Assembly (NCBI GenBank): GCA_021234155.1
Contig: JAJEKV010000039.1
Coordinates: forward strand, 376,001-440,000
Length of the DNA: 64,000 bases
Reading direction: 5' to 3'
Source of the DNA: Isoetes taiwanensis
Taxonomy: Eukaryota; Streptophyta; Lycopodiopsida; Isoetales; Isoetaceae
This document shows, in pieces, positions 1-11,212 of the stretch (position 1 is its first letter; the number at the start of each line of letters is the position of its first letter). The notes beneath the pieces were generated by a model. That model had not been told where the DNA came from and did no database searches. It saw only the letters and a program-made list of their open reading frames with translations. The position numbers were made by a program, and so were the translations under genes.

Positions 1-665
1 AGGAACTATATAGGGCTTTTACTTGGGATTATGTTACTATTGTAATTGTACCATGGATGAAAGCTAATACAACTTCCTTGTATATGTAGCATAATGACAG
101 GGGGTTTTTTTTGCGTTTTTATACATTTTTTGCTAAGGTTTTCCTATGATTTGGTGGCTGTATTCATCTATGTGTACTAAATAGTATTTCTAGAGTGCAT
201 CGTTTCTTGGCCATTGATTTTTTATAAGAGGCAGAATCGTACGGTTGTAATTAAATTCATCTCGTTTGCATAGGGTGGAACATAGTCTAATTTTGGTATT
301 AATTATTTTTTTAAGGGGCCGAAAAGGCATGCAAACATCGAACCCTTTTGCTAGGGTTTCAAGATCTTCACAAATTGCTGCCGATTCTGCTTGCTGGCCG
401 ATTCACCTGCTCATGATCTTCTGGTTTATGCTAGATATGCAAGCCCAAGTGTAAAAATATTTTAGGGTTTCTGCTTCTTGTAAGCGGACTCAGATACAGA
501 AGCAAACTGATAAATCGATTGGATTTTTTCATGCTATAATGGCCGAAGACTCTGTACCGGATTTGAAGTCCGGATTTGGCAGCGGCTGAGTGAGGATCTT
601 GCATCAGACAAAGATGGATATGGCATTGGATGATTGAGGTACTTGTATCGGATTTGGAGTGCAGC

Positions 666-1359
666 ATGGAGTCCGGATTTGCCAGCAGCGTTATCTCAGG
701 TTATAGTCAACTTGGTGTTCGATTTGCATTTTGCACTGCTCTTGTGTGATCCAGAACAATGCCATTTTGTCTACATCTGGATCCAGCTAGAGGTTCAGCA
801 GCAGCGAGCAAAGGTCAGTAAAGCAATTGAATATATAGTTGCAGAACAGGGTTTTGTATGCAGACGGCAGTAGAAGTAGAAACCGATGGCCATATTCTGG
901 TAAATCTATTCTTCTTATGTTTGCTTGCTTAAAATAAGTGCTTGGTTTTTGTACCTGTTAACAGGATCCAGGGGTCTTTTAAAGCAAGCAAATTTAGCCA
1001 TGAATCATACTCGGATCGCGATGGAGTCCCGGATTTGCCAGCAGCGTTACCTCACGTTATAGTCAACTTCGTGTTTGATTTCCATTTTGCACCGCTCTTG
1101 TGTGATCCAGAACAGTGCCATTTTGTCTACATCTGGATCCAGCTAGAGGTTCCGCAGCAGTGAGCAAAGGTCGATGAAAGCGATAAAAGCGGGGTTTTGT
1201 ATGCGACGGTACAGTAAAAGTAGAAACCGATGGCCATATTACGTAAATATATTGTTCTTGTGTTTGCTTGCTTAAAATAAGTGCTTGGTTTTTGTATCCA
1301 CGTTAACATGATCTAGGGGTCTTTTAAAGCAAGCAAATTTGGCCATGAATCATAACCAG
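666..1359. repeat. Direct tandem duplication, 355-bp period, two copies
   Basis: Copy one (666-1014) and copy two (1021-1359) match over nearly their whole length, starting at ATGGAGTCC and ending at GCCATGAATCATA, with scattered substitutions and small indels. Both contain the same run CTTGTGTGATCCAGAAC. No protein is supported. Confidence 0.85.
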
Positions 1360-2255
1360 TGCATTATATTTCTTTTAGCTCTTCCTATATTAAATATGTA
1401 AACAAGCGGTTCTGCTGCTCGTTCCTTAGATTAGCTAATATTGCCATAGGATATGGATGGATACCGATTTTATTGTGAGTTCTCGCAAATAAGAATAATC
1501 ATCCGTAACAACTTCCACGTTTCTTGCTTTTTTTCGAGATTAGGCAATATTCCACATTGCCACAGTCCATATTACAAACAGGATATGGATCAGAGAGTTT
1601 CATAAAGTAACATCATCTCGTATGCTTTGCAATGATACTGAGCAGTATATCTTCTCCAACAAAAAAGTGTTATGTTATTTGCTTTTATTGTAAAACAAAT
1701 CATTTATAAGAAGACGACTCTCTCAACTTAGCGATTATCACATTCAATATGGTCAAACATTAGTTGTATTTATTAGTAACGAGATGGTGAAGCATTTGGT
1801 GAGATCTCAATCATAGTAAAATGATGGTGTGAAGCATTTGGTTAAATCTCATTTGGGCATTTCTTCCTTGTAAGAATCATCTTTTCACTTATTTAGAATT
1901 ATTATCTTTAACTCTTGTTATAGTTTACTTTTGAAGGGGCATGCATGGACTCATACATTCCTTGTTGGCAACTACCATATAAATCGTTGCAATACATACA
2001 CCAACACATCTCCACATGCTTTGCATCTTCTGGCCAAAAGTAGCACGTGGACCTCTTATGGGAAGAGCATAAACTTGTGGACCGGTTTATGAACTAAGTA
2101 TTTTCCAATGTTAATAAATGATTAATCCCACATTCCACATTACATTAAGTTATACCCTACATTCACTACATGTGTTCAACTACAATATCCAAGCTTCTTA
2201 GTAATTAATTTGTTTTTTGTTAGGGCCCAAGGGCCCAATTTTTTTTTTAAAACAA

Positions 2256-2696
2256 CCCACATAACTATCATTAACATTAATTCACATAAACCATTACATC
2301 CAACACTTTTAGATTAAAATCCCCCTAAAACCCCCTTTGGTTTGGGTGCATATTCACACGAGGGGTGACGTAGGGCAGCGAGAGCCCTCATAATTGTATT
2401 TTGCACGTACAAAATCAACACCATATAGTATTCCGCTTGAAATCTTATAGTATTATGCGAATCTTGTTATACAGTATAGCAAATTTTGTACTTGCATACC
2501 CCACAAACGAGGAACTTTATGTACGGTGTAGATTAAGGAATAAGGGGTGAATATACCTATCCAACAGCTCTCGTTGCCCGGAGTCACCCCTCGTGTGAAT
2601 ATGCACCCAAACCAAAGGGGGTTTTAGGGGGATTTTAATCTAAAAGTGTTGGATGTAATGGTTTATGTGAATTAATGTTAATGATAGTTATGTGGG
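2256..2696. mobile_element. Foldback MITE with 114-bp perfect inverted arms
   Basis: The left arm 2256-2369 is the exact reverse complement of the right arm 2583-2696, starting CCCACATAACTATC on each end. Similarity continues more weakly inward (GGGCAGCGAGAGC against GGGCAACGAGAGC). The 213-bp centre is AT-rich and non-coding. No transposase is present, so this is a non-autonomous foldback element; no clear target duplication is visible, and the superfamily is unassigned. Confidence 0.85.
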
Positions 2697-3227
2697 TATG
2701 ATAGAAATTCTTTAAGAAACAGAAGGTTTTTTTGTCTTCATTCATTTGATGTATGATAAGCTTCCAGTGCCATGTTTCTTCAACAAAGCTCACATGGTTT
2801 TGCCAAACCGTTTTTGACTAGCATAGTTGACCAAAGAATATGGTCTTTGAATTTTTATCAAAACCATTATGAAATTTGTCACCATAACATAGCATATGCA
2901 AACCTTAGCCAAGGTCATAAGTTAGGGTTAGGGTAGCTATCTCTATTCCCAATGCCACCAACCCTCCAGAAAACATATTTGAAGGTTCAAAACCCTTCTT
3001 TAACAATGCCAATTGAGAAACCCAAAACTAATTGGGTCCTTGCATCCACCACTATTAAAGTCCTGCTTATGCACAATATATCCCCAAAGGAAATCTCAAC
3101 GAATTTGTACTTAATTCCCATAATCATATCATATCATTCAATTTACACGAATCTCACATAGCATATTAACAACATAATCAATTCGTAGTGTATTTTTCAC
3201 AAATTTCCAAGTTTTTGTTCAAACGCT

Positions 3228-3260
3228 CCTCCTCCTCCTCCTCCTCCTCCTCCTCCTCCT
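3228..3260. repeat. CTC trinucleotide microsatellite
   Basis: About eleven consecutive CTC units. On the minus strand they give a poly-arginine stretch in a spurious ORF. Confidence 0.95.
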
Positions 3261-5186
3261 AATATTATTATTTTGTGTACTTTGTCTATGGGAGTTTGAA
3301 GAATTACAAATGATATTATAATTGTCATAACCATTAACACGTGTATTATCATTATCAAAATCACAACTATTGAAAGTAAAATTGATGTAAGTCATGATAT
3401 TATCCATGATGCTATTATCGACACATATAGCATCATATGCTAGCACCGATATAATATTGTCAATATGTGATACTATATATGAAGCTATGGGTGATACTAT
3501 AAGTGGCATAAGCTATAACACTTATATTGTCATTAACACTATTGAAGTAATAAATGATGGTAAAGTCGATGTAATATGTGATATTATTCATGACACTATT
3601 AGTAAACACATATAGTGTCATTAAGTAGTACTGATATAATTGTTGACCAAATTTATGACGATATTGATGATGCTATAGATGATAGAATCTTGTTATTGGT
3701 AGTGTCACTCTACCTTGAATATCTATTGTTTAAATTTGGATTTTCCGGCCTGGAGAAAAACTTTTTTGGTTTTTTGCTTGGCTCATTTCCCTAAGGTTTA
3801 GGGGTTTTTTCCCGCCTGAAAAAAAAAATCCGATTTCCAAAAATCGCAATTTTTTCTGTTTATTATGATTTCATTTGTGGTTTGCACGCTGAAGGCTGGC
3901 CGGATTAGGGCTTTTCCGGATATGGAGGCATGGCTTCCTCGAATTAGGATGATGCAGGATGTAATCTGCATGAGATACGCGTGGATCATCTATCTATCTT
4001 GAATTTTATCCAGTATTTTGTTTTAGGTGCCGGAACGTTTGGCTTTGGCTTTGGCTTTGGCATTATCATGCCCGCATTATTTGGAGCTTCTTAACGCTCT
4101 GTTCGAGGCTCATACAGAGGTTTTGTAATGGCCAGGCATTCTTAAAACTCCAGTTTGTCAGCCGACCTAAAGACTATCTACTTTAGAATCCTTTAGGTAA
4201 GACCGTGGCCCTTTGTTTTTTAAGTTTATAGCAGACCTTTTTTGAGCTGTTGAAGACGGGAATTCCAGTTGTTTCTAACGAGCATAACTTCTGATGGAGT
4301 TAACAAGAATAAATCTATACATTTCTTGAAACCGTTCCTCTGTTTCTCTTATTCTTTCCCTTAAATCTCCATGATTAAGGATGATGCTATTGTTTTCTAT
4401 TATGCAGCTTTGAAGAATGTTAAAGGTGAACTTGAACAACATGTTTGAGGCACCCATTCCGGATGCATGAAGCTTGGAATTACTGATATGGTTTGCCATT
4501 TTCCATTTGCCAGGTATTCTGTTGTTCTTTACCATATGCACAAATCCGATAGTAATCCTTTAAACTAGACGTAGCTTTACTCTTCTTTTTGTGCCGAAAA
4601 CTGAGAAATATTCTTGCCTCTGTAAATGGATTCCGTGGAATCAATTCACCTGATGGTTTTTCAGCATGTACGTCCTGGGTGCTCCAAGATTGGCCCAATT
4701 TCCACTTAAATTTGTACATGTATCTTATGCTACCAAAACAATTTTTTAGCAAAAAAAGATAGTTTCGTCTTTGTCCTTTTCCTAGGTTTTCTTTGCTGCT
4801 TTCAAATTTTGTTGTCGATGATTAGCATGTTTGATTAGATGGTCGATTTCATTGTGCACTGCATGTTTGTTGTTTACTTTGTAAACTATTAAACATACTA
4901 CACAGTGTAGAGATGCCTCTTTACATTTTAAACACGAGTATTTTGGCAGTGAGATTTTAGATTTTTGGCAGTGAGATTTTAGATTTTTACATGTTTTTGG
5001 AAATTCAATAAATCTATTGCATTCAACTTTGATTTATTAAACAGATCTATGGCTGGATCCGTCAAAGTTAGAAGGTGAAGGTTAAGAACCTTACAACAAT
5101 CAGTAAGCTTTGATTATTGAAAAGATTTATGGGTGGAATGTGAATCAAAACACGTTTTATTGTGCACTGTTTGATTTTGCTTATAG

Positions 5187-5251
5187 GCATACAGAGACGG
5201 CTTCATTTGGAAGTGAAGATGCTTGCAAGCTATGGATTTCAGACCATGCAG
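5187..5251 (+). other. Exon-like 65-bp segment inside Helitron H1
   Basis: The segment is bounded by a pyrimidine-rich acceptor (TTATAG) and a GT donor (GCAG/GTACATG). One frame is fully open and reads IQRRLHLEVKMLASYGFQTM, which weakly recalls the LHLEQ coiled-coil of plant MYB-CC (PHR1-like) factors. Helitrons often capture host exons, so a captured exon is plausible. The match is short and could be chance. Confidence 0.25.
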
Positions 5252-5382
5252 GTACATGCTTGCATCATTTCACTATTGTACATCAGTTTCTTGGTTAACA
5301 TACATATCTCTCATGCCATTCTTAAGCTTTTTTCTTCAACTTATCTGGTAATAGTGTATGTATGTGCTTTTAGGATGGTAGA

Positions 5383-5690
5383 AAAGGATTCCATGTTTGT
5401 TGGTTACTGGATATTCCATAATTATTTCATTCTTCTTTCCATTGTCCCCATTTTCCTCTCAGTCCCCATTGATATCCCAAAATTATTATTACATTGGGGT
5501 GTAATGTTGTATATGATGGCTTCAGTACCTAGGTTTAGGATTTCATGTTTGTTGGCTGCTGGATATTCCATAATTATTTTGTCCTTTCCATGCCCTCCAT
5601 TTGTATCATTCATTCCTTTGTATTTGGCTCCAAATCAATAAATACTCAAAACTGTGTTTACACTAGGGCATTCAGAATGTTGTATATGAT
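5383..5690. repeat. Diverged tandem duplication, about 155-bp period
   Basis: Two copies share TGGATATTCCATAATTATTT and TTGTATATGATGGCTTC with substitutions between them. The hydrophobic 159-aa open frame over this segment looks like a by-product of the T-rich repeat. Confidence 0.7.
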
Positions 5691-6426
5691 GGCTTCTGCC
5701 TCAGAATAGGGCCAGAAATTGCAGGTGCAATAATGGTTGAAAATGACTAAAAGGAGAGCATGCAGTTTAATTTCATTTATGCTGCAAGAATCTGACCAAA
5801 TGCTCAGCTTTTAGTTGTTTTGTAGACCATTTCCAGTATGTACTTTTGACCTGCAACAGACTTGCAAGAGACACTGGAGTCTTTCATATAAGTCCATCTA
5901 GATTTTCATGTGCCTATGTAATACATCTGCAAGAGACACGTTTCTCTTCACAAGGGTTTTACACTATGGATTACCTCAAATATTGTAGCATCGTCCTTTT
6001 TCCCAGCATTTCAGGGCCTATTTCAGGACCTATACCCTGCAGTAATGGGTGGTGATTCTGCCGAGGAAATAGAACAATGTAGGTTGCCCTCTTCAACTGC
6101 TGCTTTGCTTAGAACGGTTGGGAGATATAGTATGGCCCATGAAAGCTTCATTTGAAGTAGCATAGTCACTTAAGCAGATGATGACCACATGTCATTTGAA
6201 CTCTTGCTGCTATTGAGGTGCAGAGAGGAGCATGTAATATAATGTAGAGGTTGAAAAGGATTGTTTTGCACATTAATAGTTCATACAATTTTTCGAAAGC
6301 TTCCCAACATCTTCCATTTGCAGGGCATTCTACAACAGGAGATACATGTGCATGATTCAGCTAGACTATCTCTTAACTTTTTTATTAGGAGACCAGGCAC
6401 AATAATCCCAAGACTTTCCAAGGGTA

Positions 6427-8052
6427 TGTGACGCTCCCTGCTAAACATACGGCGCCCGGCCGTACACTCGGCAGGAAATCCCCCGTCCGGCTCAACAACC
6501 GCACAGGCCCTTCGTCTACCCCGCACTCTAAGGTGACCCTAGTGCGGGGAGGGGACACGAAGGTGTCTTGCGCGCCCTTCCCCTATGGGCTCCTATAACA
6601 GCGGAAGCGATAAACATGTCAGAACTAGCATCAACAATACAAATACTACCTCGAAGGGTAGTCCATCACATATCCACAAGTGCAAAGATGATAATCATAA
6701 ACCGTAAAACATGAGAGCTCCTACCCAGGCTCAGACTCGTAAGGAGGATGACTGACCGGCTAGGCCTCAAGATAGAGCAGACCGAGTCATGGCAATGGCG
6801 AGGGCTGGCATAAGACAACGGCTAGGGTTGACCACTCCATCCGCCCCTCCTGTGCATACCTTGCAGATGGGCTAAATCAGGCTCTGGCGTGACTCTAGCC
6901 TTCCGGATACGCAATCCCATGGCATCACCCATCGGGACTACTCCAGGTTGCATCTCCCTGGTCCGACGAGGCAGGAAGGGTTGCATCTCCCCTTCCCAGG
7001 GTCTAGAAGTTCCGTGGGCGGCTAGAGAATCGTGGCGACACACGATTCGTACCCGACTTAACCCTTCAAAATGAGAGCCAAGCCGACACTTGCAGCTCTC
7101 GAGAGGCAGGGCGGCACCATTGCCCCAGGAGGTGTCGAACCCATGCTCGGCCCTCACGAAGTGACCGACCATAAGCCTAGCCCACTATGGGATCCCCCGA
7201 AGCCCCCACTCGGCAGGGATCCTCCCTCCACATTACTTCTAGCCCCGTTGTGTGGTGCTGAGTCGCATCATAGCCCCAATAGCCTGGTGGGCTCCTATGC
7301 ACAGGCCGCAACTAATAGGAACTAAGGGATCTACTCTAGGAGCATACTACATATGGCCCTAGGTCTCTACCCCCCTTCCCAATACAAGAGGAGCAAACAT
7401 GATCAACCATCATCACATAATCATCATATCATGAGAATAATCATAAGAACATCTTAACCTAATCATACAAATCTAACTAATGGTTAGGGTTCATTGATTA
7501 GGGTTCAAGATGATGAATACGGGTTCTAGGATGGCTCTACCCTAGATACAAGATACTAGCACATCTGGAATGCTAATTCCAGATGAACTATCATAACTAC
7601 TACCCTACATACCTGCTCCCGAAGCTCTCCCTCCAGATCCGGGTGTCTCCATGGTCTTCGACTCACGTAATGTTGCTCTTGCTCCAAGAACGGGTCTACC
7701 CTACGGGGCTGCTGCACCAATCTATGCCACAGCAAACGATGTTCGAAACGGGGTTTCGAACGAGTAGATGAGTCTCTGGGAGCTAGGGCTGGAAAGAGGC
7801 CTAGGGTTAGGGTTCCCACTAATATAAGTTAGGTCCACCTAGGATGCCACGTGGCACCAATCGGGTGAATCCTGTGTGGCGGGTGCCCAATAGAAATTGG
7901 TCTTAACCTATGGTTGGCTAAGTTATGTGAATAACTTAGTCATGCCCCCTAGTGCCACAATCCATGGTATACAAGACTATGAACTTAGGCTTGTATAGTG
8001 ACGGGTCCAGGAATATACGTATTTATGGCGTATATTCCCCTGGAACGTCACA
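6427..8052 (-). repeat. E1 3' LTR
   Basis: The LTR starts TGTGACGCTCCC and ends GAACGTCACA on the plus strand, matching 31442-33081 almost throughout. Compared with that copy it lacks a 15-bp stretch near 7890 (GGTTAAGGCCACGTG region). Two telomere-like GGTTAGGGTT words occur near 7480-7500 and 7800; they are LTR sequence, not a telomere. Confidence 0.95.
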
Positions 8053-8066
8053 TTCTCCCCCCCTTA
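8053..8066 (-). promoter_or_regulatory. E1 polypurine tract
   Basis: Read on the minus strand the bases before the 3' LTR are AAGGGGGGGAGAA, a typical plus-strand primer for LTR retrotransposon reverse transcription. It fixes the minus-strand orientation of E1. Confidence 0.85.
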
Positions 8067-8899
8067 GGACAATGCTGTCCTCAGCATTGCGCTAAGGTGA
8101 CGAACCTACCTTATGCCTGCAAAAGAAACAACATATCATACACTTTAATTTACTTTAACGATCAACTTTTATTAGTTAGAGTCAAAATTTAGGCTATATT
8201 TGTACTTATACAAAATTATATAGCCTTAACAAGGTTACTTCTTACAATAATTCAAAATATTATTATTCATAATCTAAATTATGGCTCCCCCTATCTTCTC
8301 GTAATGTGCTCCTCATTGATGCCCGCCTTTTACTTGCCTGCACAAGGAACACATTACGTTAGTTTAATTAATAAATTGTGGTTTTAGGGGACCACCCCCC
8401 TTACCTCCTTGAGCCGAACTACTGACTCAAGGTTGTCCTACTACCTTGCACAAGATCATGGCCCTTTCGGATTTGAGCTTAAAGATCATTTAAGATGCTC
8501 CCGTCATCGCCCATGATCAAGTGCTACCTCGTACACGATCCCCCAGATCGAGTACACCCCAGTGCATCATGCCCCGAGGGTTTCAAGCTAGGGAGCGTCT
8601 CACGATCCCATCATCGCGCATGATCACTTTAACCTTCACCATGACCCTCCTACGGCCAGGTGTGTGTACCCCGCATCGCGGCATAGAGATCATCCGATCG
8701 ATGTCCCATCATCGCCCACCATGCCTCATTCCTCACTCACATGACCCTAATGGTCATGCGCACCTCTTGGTGCGTGTGGCCTAGAGAATGCCCTAAAGGC
8801 GTATCCCATCATCGCCCACACGATCCAAGATTCTGGCACATGCACCCTACTAATTAGAATGCATGCGCCAGGGTCTAGGCTAACTAACAAGCATACTAG
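8067..8899 (-). other. E1 3' untranslated region with a motif repeated about every 100 bp
   Basis: No coding region. A short motif close to CCCATCATCGCCCA appears at about 8502, 8609, 8705 and 8806, spacings near 107, 96 and 101 bases, often followed by ATGATC. One related word (CCCATCATCGGTAAC) also occurs near 11178 in the equivalent region of E2. Confidence 0.6.
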
Positions 8900-9002
8900 C
8901 TAACCACCTGACAAGTCGGGGTCGACTAAGTCGGAGACGACTCGCCCATCAAACTCCTTCATAAACTCTGGGTATTGCTTCTCTAAATCTTGCTTCAATA
9001 CC
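8900..9002 (-). pseudogene. C-terminal end of E1 integrase chromodomain, cut off by E2
   Basis: The minus strand reads LKQDLEKQYPEFMKEF and then a tail ending in GG and TAG. It matches the end of E2's integrase ([13 protein letters not shown]). The other half of the domain is at 22164-22588; E2 lies exactly between. The 6-base repeat AATACC is at 8997-9002 and 22164-22169, and joining the halves across it keeps the frame open (TWV followed by LKQD). Confidence 0.9.
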
Positions 9003-10633
9003 TGTGACGCTCCCTGAACATATACGACCCTCGGCCGTATACATACGGAGACTTTCCCCTCCCATGGCAACCAACTTGCCATAAGCAGGGCCCTCCGTCT
9101 AACTCGGGCCGTCTATAATAAGACGCTCAAGTGAAGGACACAGAGGGGTCATTCGGCCCACGCCTTCAATGGGCGCCTACGTCGCGGAAGCGTGAATACA
9201 AGGGTTAGCACACAGCATAAATTATATATAAATAACCACCACGAAGGGTGGCACATCCATCCAAATACCAACGGCAAAGCATATGCATCTAAACCTAAGA
9301 AAACACCCCAAACCCAAGGTTCTACCCCTTGTTCCCGACTCTCGTGGGGTAATCGACGGCTTGGCCTCAAGAGATCAGCCAGACAGGTATAACCTCGGCG
9401 TTATCGCATAGAACATCGGCTAGGGTGGTCCACTCCATCTGCCCCTCCCCGGCACACTTTGCAGATGGGTCAATTCACGCTATGGCTTCGCTATAGCCTT
9501 CCGGAGACGCAGGCTCGAGGCATCACCCTGCTGAGCCTACTCCAGGGTTCATGAAGCCCTAGTCCGATGAGGCAGGTCAGGGAGGCGTCCCCTTCCAGAA
9601 TCACAGTGGTTCCATGGGTGAGCTAGAGAATACGCGTGCGCATCAGCGACCCCCGCATCCGTACCCGACTTACTCACCCTAAATCTACTCAAAGTGCAAG
9701 GTGCCCCATACGGGTCACACCTCTACACCCAGGGAGTGTCAGACCCATACCCGGCCCTCTACGTGACCGGCTATCAGGCCTAGCTCACTGTAGGAGTCTC
9801 AGGAGCCTTTTATGTTCGTGCAAGACCCCACCCCCACTTCACCACTGTGTTCCTTGTCTGGTGCTAAGCCAGTACCATAGCATCTATGACCCGGTGGGCT
9901 CTTGTGCACAGGCCGCATTTAACGGGATAATACAGGGCTCTATCTAGGAGCATACTACAATAAATAGCCTCAGAGGTCTCTACCCCCCTTAATTCCCCAT
10001 TTCCAGAGTAACACTAGGCTAACAACCACCAATCCATCCATTACAAGCAAAACCAGAATCGAAATATATAGAGAACCTACCTTTACAATCAAGGGTTAGT
10101 TCCTACGAGTAAACACAGAGAGAATAGACCAACAACCCAAACAGGTGCCCAACAGGGCGCTTATCCTAGAATTCACAACTACACTAGCCACCCACCTGTG
10201 TTTCGGCTCGACCCATTGTCATTGGGGATCTCCATCTTCTTGGTCTGGGTGTTCAGCTTGTGCAAGAAGGGTGGCGCCCAATTGCTCAAGGTGGCGCTCA
10301 GCTCTGGTCACAAAGGTGGCGCTCCACTGCTCAAGGTGAGTTGTGGCTGATATGGGGGTGGTGATCCACCCTATTGACCCCAATTAGCATTATCATGCTA
10401 ACCAATCGAGGGTGGCCACGTGGCGCCTTCCCAAACCATAATTAGCTTAATTATGGTTTTTAAATATTAGTTCCTTAACTATAGGTTATTATTGTCAATA
10501 ATTAAATTAGCATAGCTAATTTAATCCCTTTTAAGTGAACCACCTAGGTTCCCATACCCCATGTGGCGTATGTATCCTTGGTGACGTGTCAACATATTTA
10601 TACTTATATCGTATAAATACTCGGAACGTCACA
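9003..10633 (-). repeat. E2 3' LTR
   Basis: Matches 20530-22163. The last 800 bases are almost identical between the two copies, whereas 9060-9800 differs by many clustered 1-3-base indels. The start TGTGACGCTCCCTG is shared with E1's LTR; the rest of the two LTR families is different. Confidence 0.95.
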
Positions 10634-10650
10634 TTCTCCCCTCCTTAGAA
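10634..10650 (-). promoter_or_regulatory. E2 polypurine tract
   Basis: The minus strand reads AAGGAGGGGAGAA immediately before the 3' LTR, analogous to the E1 tract. Confidence 0.85.
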
Positions 10651-11212
10651 ATAATGCTGTCCTCAGCATTGAGGTTAGATACAATATAATAAATGACAAG
10701 AAGGAAATTTCTGATTTCAGAAGGTAATATATTAAAGCTTTCAAGTTTACAACAGTTTAAGTACCAAAAGTGCAATTCACATTCTTATCATAATTAAAAA
10801 GTGCAAGGACCAAGGTCCAAGATCAACAACAAACAGAACATGTAGATAACATAAAGCGAAGAATTCGGGTCATCAGCAACCCCGTAACATGGACAGGTCA
10901 CGTACTGCTCACTGGCCTGCACATGGTAATATATCAGTTTATATAGATAAAATAATTAGGTTGTGGTTGAAGGGTCCACCCCCTATAAGAAAATAAAAGG
11001 AAATTTATCTACAAGGAACCTGTCATGCCTATGGTTCGCAGTCCATTATGGCGTAAGGAATGGTTAGGTTCCTATTATAGCCAAGATGAATGCGGTTATG
11101 AACTACATGCTTTACAAGCAGTTCGCGGTCATGTCTACATTGACAGTACACCACGTCCTAAGGAACACAAAGGTGATCCCATCATCGGTAACCGTTGTTA
11201 ACTACGATGCAT
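10651..11212 (-). other. E2 3' untranslated region
   Basis: AT-rich sequence between the end of the integrase reading frame and the polypurine tract. I see no gene in it. Confidence 0.6.

Larger units (their letters stand above)
1..3721. other. Non-coding, repeat-bearing flank of Helitron H1
   Basis: No coding region is supported here: open frames are short, lack recognisable domains and overlap on both strands. Apart from the tandem duplication, foldback element and microsatellite listed separately, the segment is AT-rich. From about 3290 to 3700 there is a degenerate alternating pattern built around GATA, ATAT and GATACTAT words, which creates long but meaningless open frames on both strands. 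Confidence 0.6.

Noticed and set aside
3219-3509. 96-aa minus-strand ORF with poly-arginine
   Set aside because: The Arg run is the CTC microsatellite read in reverse; the remainder is low-complexity AT sequence.
5162-5641. 159-aa hydrophobic ORF as a membrane protein
   Set aside because: Produced by a T-rich tandem duplication in Helitron H1; no conserved motif or plausible start context.
7800-7830. Telomeric repeat (GGTTAGGGTT)
   Set aside because: Only a couple of units, inside the E1 LTR and present in both LTR copies.
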